Source: Gonocerus acuteangulatus (taxonomy: Eukaryota; Arthropoda; Insecta; Hemiptera; Coreidae). Taken from it: DNA of 64,000 bases. The stretch covers positions 47,986,821 through 48,050,820 of the forward strand of contig OX328125.1 in the NCBI GenBank assembly GCA_946811695.1, read 5' to 3'. The notes under the pieces were generated by a model. It searched no databases. It saw only the letters and a list, made by a program, of their open reading frames with translations, and was not told where the DNA came from. A program made the translations under genes and the position numbers. Within the stretch, counting starts at the first letter, position 1, and each line of letters starts with the position of its first letter. Positions 58,183-64,000 of the stretch are shown here, one piece after another.

Positions 58183-58290
58183 CACTAAATCCCTATGTGT
58201 GGTCAGCTTGCCACCCATACTATGACTGTCCAATACATATGACCCAGTCATAGTATGGGTGGCGAGCTGACCACACATAGGGATTTAGTG

Positions 58291-58331
58291 GCCCCTGAGG
58301 AGGTGGCATAAGGCCACGAAACATGTAGGGC
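58291..58331 (+). ncRNA. Hammerhead ribozyme-like motif, intact core
   Basis: Stem I GCCC/GGGC (4 bp), core CTGAGGA, one unpaired G, stem II GTGGC-ATAAG-GCCAC (5 bp), GAAA, palindromic stem III ACATGT, cleavage position GTA. Both stems differ in sequence from the copy at 46184-46222 but remain paired. Confidence 0.7.
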
Positions 58332-59323
58332 GTATCAAAAATAAAATAGTGCAAGAATCTGGAGTACTATTATTTGGACCTTTGCCATATTTATGAAAAT
58401 AAATAAATGTATATATATATGTATATATTTATATATATGCTTGTCTGTTCGCTCTCTAGCAAGCTCAAAAATGGTCCGATTTTGACGAAATTTGGCACGA
58501 AAATCTTTCATCTAATTTGAAAGATCAAGTTCGTTAACCAGCAGAATCCGCCCACTAGAAGATTGTGTTTGGGGCGAAATTCGCGCAAAAAAAATCATAA
58601 CGCTTACGTTTTTGAGTTTATATACTCGCAGGTACTTTTTGTATAGATTTCTTAACATAAGAAAACGAATGAAATCATTTTGAAGGCGATATCTTTAACC
58701 GTTGCTGTGATAAGTGGAATCAATGTTTTTTTAAGTCATTATTTTTTTGTGAGTACTTAGAATCGCGGGATTCAATTGAAATATTTTCTACATCTTGAAA
58801 ATTAATCCCAACTAAGATGTTTAAATTTTGCTTATATTTGGATTTAAGGAAGTATGCGGAAAAAAAATTGTATTAATAGAAATGAAAAGTTTTCGGATCT
58901 CCATACATTTTTCGTAAATATGTCGATAACAGTTGGGAAATCGTGGTAAGTAGAAAGCGACCATTCGAATGCTTACTGAATGCTCTACAAAAAAGGTTCT
59001 GAAGCAATATTCGATGGGGCAACGTCAATGAGAGATATAAGCGCTTAAAACTTAAAAAGTGTTTGTTTTGTTGTTTTAAAATGTTTTTTCTCTTTGTTTA
59101 TCTCACTTCTTAATTGGTTGTTTCTTGTTTTAAATTGCATTTATCAGTAAAATTAGTATTGTAGTAAAATAAGCTAAGAAACGTAATAAGTAATAAGTTA
59201 GGAGTGGCTGTGGTAATCATGATGGCAGTGGCTAATCATAATGACGTAGGTTGTTTTGAATTAATCCTACATATACAACCTTCCTCATAGCCTCCAACTG
59301 AAGTTACCGTTATTTCTTATTTT

Positions 59324-59502
59324 TTTTTTTTTTTTTACGGCACATCTACATCTAGGTCATTAGCGCCGACATCCAGGGTGTAGCGAGGAATTTCACCAGC
59401 GAGCCGTGGGATGATAAAATTCCTGCCGGAGGTTGGGAATCGAACCCACCATCTCCCGCTTATGAATCCAAGGCGCTAGCCATTAGACCACGGGAGACCC
59501 CG
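59324..59502 (-). mobile_element. S1 SINE, full-length copy
   Basis: Poly(T) start, ACGGCACATCTACATCTAGG, then the tRNA-like head in reverse (GGAATCGAACCCACCATCTC = box B; GCGCTAGCCATTAGACCACG = box A). Exact 15-bp TSD GTTATTTCTTATTTT (59309-59323 and 59503-59517). Confidence 0.92.
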
Positions 59503-59517
59503 GTTATTTCTTATTTT

Positions 59518-60994
59518 ATAGAAAGATTTAACCCACGACAGAATGGAATTTAATTCGCCATGAAGCACATATTTACAGTTGATTATAACAGTAAAAACAA
59601 ATTTGCTAGTAAAACAATGAACTTAAAAACACAACGAATTTTTGGTTGTTTAGAATAGAGCCTTCTTAGCAGTAGCCAAAGAGTAAGTACGTTTTCAGTA
59701 CATAATTGTATTCACTTATACAGATTAAGAATTATCCGCTTCTGTGTAAGTTGACTACTGTCAGTTTCCTGTGATTTGTGATGCTAATCTATTCCATTTC
59801 TTCGAGATGTATGTTTTGCGTTTTACGCGCAAACAGTGCGTCGGATCAAAAGATGTCTCGGAATAAATTAGTCTTAAAATTAAATTTTCTATCAGAATTC
59901 GTCATAAAAAAATACCTGCCGCCATTAGAAAATCAAGAGTTAGATGCGCTGGAGAAAAACTGGAGAATGTTACAAAGTCAACTAAACCTATAAAAGAAAC
60001 CTCATGCAACATAACTAAGACCTACCAAGTTTCATTTCGAAATTCCAACAACTCTAGGAGGAAAAGGGGGTGGACATATACTGGGACACCCTGTATATAT
60101 GTGTGTGTGTGTATTCACACATATATAAATTAAAAAAAAAAAAAAATGGGTACGAATAGAGGAAGTTGTTAGTTTCTCGGTCTAACGGGCGACCTCTTGA
60201 CTGCATTCCTCAACAGGTTCGCGCTGAATCCCACTTCTCTTCTTCAGAGTTTTGGGGCCAGATAGAGGCACACATGCATGAGAACAATTATTCCGCAAGC
60301 CTTGTACTTCCTTATGTTTTTCTTTAATCCAACATTCTGCATGAAAAACATTTTTTTTATTGATATTTCAGTCCAGTCTGTTTCTTTGGATTCCAAAATC
60401 ATTTATTCATCAGCGTCTAGAGTGTTTTATGGGCTATCACTTGTATTAATAAATTTATTTAATCAATTTAGAAGAAATATTAGGACCTCGTTTCATTTGA
60501 AACCAAAAATTTTGAGCTTTTCGAATCACACCACGGTTGGGGCATTGTGGAAACGCGCTAAGACGACGCAGTTCCTGACGTTTATTAGTTTTTCTCTTTC
60601 AATTCAGGTCATGTAGGTCCGACCATGTAATGAAAAGACTAGCCGACTGACATTGAACTTGTTATTTCGCGGTCCAATTGCACCGATACGGTGAAGAACG
60701 ATTGATTTGTTTCGATAAGGAAGGATCATGGCCGAAAGTTAAATTTGTAAAATACCCAATTACCGTGATATTTTTTTCTTATAAAAATATATTTCTAATT
60801 GCTTTTTATTTGATATGGAATTACTTTTTTCATGAACGGAGTGTTATATTAATGATTATTTTCTGGGAATTATGAACATGATATTAATCACTTTCTTCAT
60901 GGTAAAACAATTTGTTTGTGTATTCTTAACTTGAAGGATGTTGGATTGATCAGAAAACGAGTCTATACGAATGCTAATTTACTTATATTAAATG
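59518..60994. other. Intergenic, no gene recognised
   Basis: An open frame around 59853-59991 (peptide starts MSRNKLVLKLNFLSEFV, has LDALEKNWRML) may be a transposon-protein remnant (hAT-like), unproven. A solo H1-type 3' end is at about 60556-60590. Confidence 0.4.
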
Positions 60995-61090
60995 ATTTTT
61001 GCCGCACTTCCTCCATAGGGAGAAACCCCACTTATGTCGTAGACCAGATGACCCAATCTAGAAGTACCGACTATAGGACACAATTTGAAA
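60995..61090 (+). mobile_element. H1-family 5' fragment
   Basis: CACTTCCTCCATAGGGAGAA, ACCCCACTTATG, then CCCAATCTAGAAGTACCGAC matches the H1 5' hairpin and following block in diverged form. Confidence 0.55.
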
Positions 61091-61545
61091 CATAATATCT
61101 GTTGAGTTCGATTTTCCAGATTTTTAGAGTCAAATAGGCATGCTGATTTATAATTAGTTTTCTTCAAGCACGCCAAGTTTTTTCCCTACATGTTACGTGA
61201 ATGTGACCACTCCCTTACCAAGAATGTTCTTCTTTTAGCAGGGTGACCGACTCAAAAAGTATGCAATTGAAATTCAATGTTTTAATTTTAATTTATACGA
61301 GTGATTTATGGGTAACAAAATGCTAGGAGGGAAGTTTCAGACCCGGGATTCGCCCTTGCTCCTCTACGAAAATCGGACAATGAATTTTTCATAGATGATG
61401 GTGCTATTCACTTTAACTTAAAACTGTAAAAGTACTTAAGACGAGCCACAGAAACAAGGCGAAGCGTCGTGTTACCTACATCTTTCTCATTTAGAAAAAA
61501 AAAGTCGTTTCTTTTAGGTTCATCATTTCTCTTCCAATGTTAGGG

Positions 61546-61795
61546 ATATTGTCCCTTCCATGTCAATCTATCGAATAAGCAAATAAGATTAAACCAGGGA
61601 ACGAACACATTCTATCCATTGACAGAATAATATATTCAAAAATGGTCTTATTCGATATTTAATTTAAGGCATTAAAGGTTATTCTAAAGGAGTTAGAGTT
61701 GCGACAAGCCGTATCGTCAACAATCCAAGAGCAAAACCCGAATCTAAAAAACGAGATTTTTCATATAGGATAGTTTGACATGGTAGGGACGATAT
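61546..61795. mobile_element. MITE, family M1, second copy
   Basis: Ends ATATTGTCCCTTCCATGTCA and TGACATGGTAGGGACGATAT; the interior aligns collinearly with 4218-4478. Confidence 0.75.
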
Positions 61796-62616
61796 CATCC
61801 AGCGAGAATATCCAAAGATTAAGCAATCCAAAAAAGATATATGCGAAAAGTTTTAACTTAAAATTTTGTTTACTGATGTTTACTGACACGCAGTAACTAT
61901 ATATCACCTCGTATGAATAAAACTATATTCATCTTTGTTTATAGTTTGTGATAGACAAAAAAAAAGGAGGTTATTTTCTTATTAGGTATTTTTCTTATTG
62001 AGACACCCAAAATTAGTCAAAAACTAGCCACAGATCTAAGACTACGTATTGACTGTTCCCCAGTACTATATATTAATGTGTTGAAATGTGAAATTAGTTT
62101 ATAAATGTAAGTTTCTTGTGACAATAGCCCGAAGTTTGAAAACAAAATATTAACAACGCTTATTCTAAGCTTTTCAAATGTCACTAGATCGTTATAGAAA
62201 TGCTCCTGCAATTTGGTGTGTTTATAACAGGAAATGGTCTATTGATAAATGACTTGACCCACTATCTATTTTTGCATGGTTCCGATTGACGGGAAGAGTA
62301 CAGCCTTTGGAACGGAGGGAATCCCCTTCTTTGATTAGACACCTGAAAGCCTGCTTTGCTGGCTGGCTTTCTGCTTCATCGAGCATGAACCAATGTTGTA
62401 CGGTGTTGAGTGACGTATTCTACAGCTTCCTATATCATATAAATTCATTTATTATAAATTATGGATTAACTCCAGCCTTAAGTGTTTCATTATATTCAAT
62501 ATTAGTCGTACTGAAATACAATAGTTTATAGAATCATTTAATCGTCTAAGATTCTTGAGAATCAAAGCAGTTTTTAAGAAATATATAAAAATAAATATAA
62601 TTCCATCTATCTAACA
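61796..62616. other. Intergenic, no gene recognised
   Basis: An open frame at 62286-62531 has no recognisable domain. Confidence 0.45.
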
Positions 62617-62916
62617 ATGTGGGCAAGTTTGGCACTTTCTATAGTTCGGCCGCAAACAATAGAACCAGGTAGTCTGCACGCGCTGCACCCAGCCCATGCA
62701 TGGGAAAAACTAGTACCCCCTTTTATTTGCGGGCGGACTAGTGTTCTCAGAGGATGCTCGAGATGTTCATCAGTAAGGCCGGCATACACGTTCCGGTATA
62801 CCGGAGAGGTATACCTGAACAGGTGTACCTCTCCGGTAAACCTGTACAGGCGAGAGCCCACACACGCTCCGGTAAACCGGACGGGCGAAGGATTTCTAAA
62901 GTCTAGAAATGGCTAG
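62617..62916. repeat. GC-rich island with inverted CCGGTA motifs
   Basis: A 300-bp GC-rich island open on both strands. It holds nested inverted motifs (CCGGTATACCGGAGAGGTAT; GTACCTCTCCGGTAAACC) and repeated ACACGCTCCGGTAAACC. This looks like a DNA-transposon end or MITE rather than a gene; family unknown. Confidence 0.45.
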
Positions 62917-63816
62917 CCGACAAGCTTTGGTGGGTTTTTTTAGAGGCTATAAACAGCAAAAAAATAAGAAAACGTATGGTTTTGCTATTCCTTGCTGTTA
63001 AGTCGTCGCAGACAGGGTTCTGATCTGAAAATTTCAATGCAATCTTCGAGAATTCGGTTCCGTTTTCAGACAGACATGATGACTAACACAGTAAACAATA
63101 TAGAAACGTTCTAAATAAACGGCACGTGAGTTTACAGAATAGACTATAAGTTAAACACAACACGAAGCGGTGTAGGTGTAGGTGATACAAGCCACAAAAA
63201 CTAAGCATTAAATGCATTGTGTGACCTCATTACGACATTACCGTGGATTTTCAAATTGTATTTAATTAGTTAAATAATCTAAAGGGTTTATTTAATTGTT
63301 CAGGACATGTTCTTTATATATCTGCTCTTTCTTCTTGAGCTAAATGAATAAAGAGGACAGGAAGGTTGGTGGCAGGAAGTTATGAACATTGTGAACCTTT
63401 TTTACGTTTAGATAAATAGATATATAAATAATTTAAACGTATTATGTATTAATTAAGGATAATGTAAACGCTTTCTTCAGCAATGAACCGTAAACGTTTC
63501 AGCATGCAGTTATGCAGCTCCTGCGTGTTAGAGTTTTACAAGCTGCATTTTTTAATAATTATTCTACTTGGCGTCCTTGCATACTAACGGAGTGCGACGA
63601 TTCACGGTGCAAGATTACGTAAAATGCACATTGCAAGGGGCTGTGTGCGTTTATAGGACCAGTTTAGTTCTGCATCCAGCAATTTTTTATCGTAAATTTA
63701 GCAAAATGATTGATTACATTTCAACCCGATAAGCATCAATTAAGGCTAAGAATATTTACTGCGAAATTACCTGTTTTTTATATAGCCAACCACATGAGTT
63801 TTAGCACGTACATATT
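62917..63816. other. Intergenic, no gene recognised
   Basis: Contains a solo H2-like 3' end at about 63505-63540 (GTTATGCAGCTCCTGCGTGT). Nothing else identified. Confidence 0.45.
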
Positions 63817-63904
63817 TTTAGCATTTTCCGAAAGTTGCATTCATGGAAAAAGTTTTGAAAAATTATTTCACCTACTGGACACCAACAATGACCCCTGTAA
63901 AGTT

Positions 63905-63963
<59 letters not shown>

Positions 63964-64000
63964 CATATATATACACACACACACATACACACACACACCT
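63817..64000 (+). mobile_element. H2-family 5' part, cut by window end
   Basis: TAGCATTTTCCGAAAG, CACCTACTGGACACCAACAA and TGACCCCTGTAAAGTTATA correspond to the H2 5' block. It is followed by (TA)n and (CA)n to the window edge. Confidence 0.65.

Larger units (their letters stand above)
58030..58420. mobile_element. Hammerhead-bearing perfect inverted repeat (HH-f)
   Basis: Arms of about 170 bp (about 58060-58228 and 58246-58412) are almost perfectly complementary with a loop of about 17 bp. Each arm carries a full hammerhead motif (58142-58182 minus, 58291-58331 plus). Outer parts carry AAAATAAAATAGTGCAAGAA hairpin sequence and GGACCTTTGCC. The near identity of the arms implies a recent event. 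Confidence 0.8.
57882..59130 (+). mobile_element. H1-family HINE-like element with inserted hammerhead unit
   Basis: 5' end TTTTAGCGCGGTTACTCC with the AGGGAGAACCCGCTTATGAG hairpin and CCGGAAGTGCCGACTAGAAA. It is interrupted in its (TA)n region by unit HH-f (58030-58420), then resumes with TTGTCTGTTCGCTCTCTAGC, ATGGTCCGATTTTGACGAAA and GGGGCGAAATTCGCGCAAAA. The 3' end is not adjacent; a matching solo end (CGCGCTAAGACGACGCAGTT) lies at about 60556-60590. Confidence 0.7.

Noticed and set aside
59853..59991. hAT transposase or zinc-finger protein fragment
   Set aside because: The short peptide only loosely resembles such proteins; too weak to annotate as a gene.

Overview
The window is eukaryotic and almost certainly from an arthropod, most likely an insect. 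It is AT-rich, has spliced protein-coding genes with GT-AG introns, long (TA)n microsatellites, tRNA-derived SINEs, and a wide mix of DNA transposons and retroelements. I cannot name the species; order-level placement would be a guess.

Three host genes are well supported. (1) Plus strand, 1906-3966: the last two coding exons of a serine-hydrolase-like alpha/beta-hydrolase (SERHL/kraken type); the 5' exons lie left of the window or were not recognised. (2) Minus strand, 6141-15232: a five-exon WBP4/FBP21 homologue, a spliceosomal protein with a matrin-type zinc finger and one visible WW domain. Its introns are packed with transposons, including a nested piggyBac-like insertion whose edge is about 30 bp from a splice donor. 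(3) Minus strand, 32950-33780, with a probable upstream coding exon at 34651-34849: a calmodulin-lysine N-methyltransferase (CAMKMT) whose whole methyltransferase domain is in one exon. Two further ORFs ending in good splice donors (17573-17725 and 37497-37586, plus strand) may be first coding exons of unrecognised genes.

The rest is mobile DNA. Two SINE families have several copies with clear target-site duplications (TSDs). At least two families look like Helentron-associated elements (HINE/DINE-1 type): subterminal inverted repeats, a central (TA)n tract, a 3' hairpin and a T-rich end; they account for many of the long (TA)n tracts. Also present are two 5'-truncated LINEs with TSDs (RTE-like at 25533-26870, Jockey-like at 55826-56868), a decayed Ty1/copia integrase (49083-49793) with its own nested insertion, two hAT MITEs, a piggyBac-like element containing a Tigger remnant, another DDE transposon remnant, and several foldback elements.

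The most interesting signal is a recurrent small retroelement-like unit (11122-11405, 21690-22090, 27034-27655, 41960-43190, 46123-46488, 58030-58420). Each carries a type I hammerhead-ribozyme-like motif, often as an inverted pair, followed by an AATAAAA...TTTTATT hairpin. Stem I and stem II differ between units but stay base-paired while the catalytic core is retained. They resemble Penelope-like element terminal repeats or retrozymes, but no reverse transcriptase is present and the inverted, TSD-flanked arrangement is unusual.
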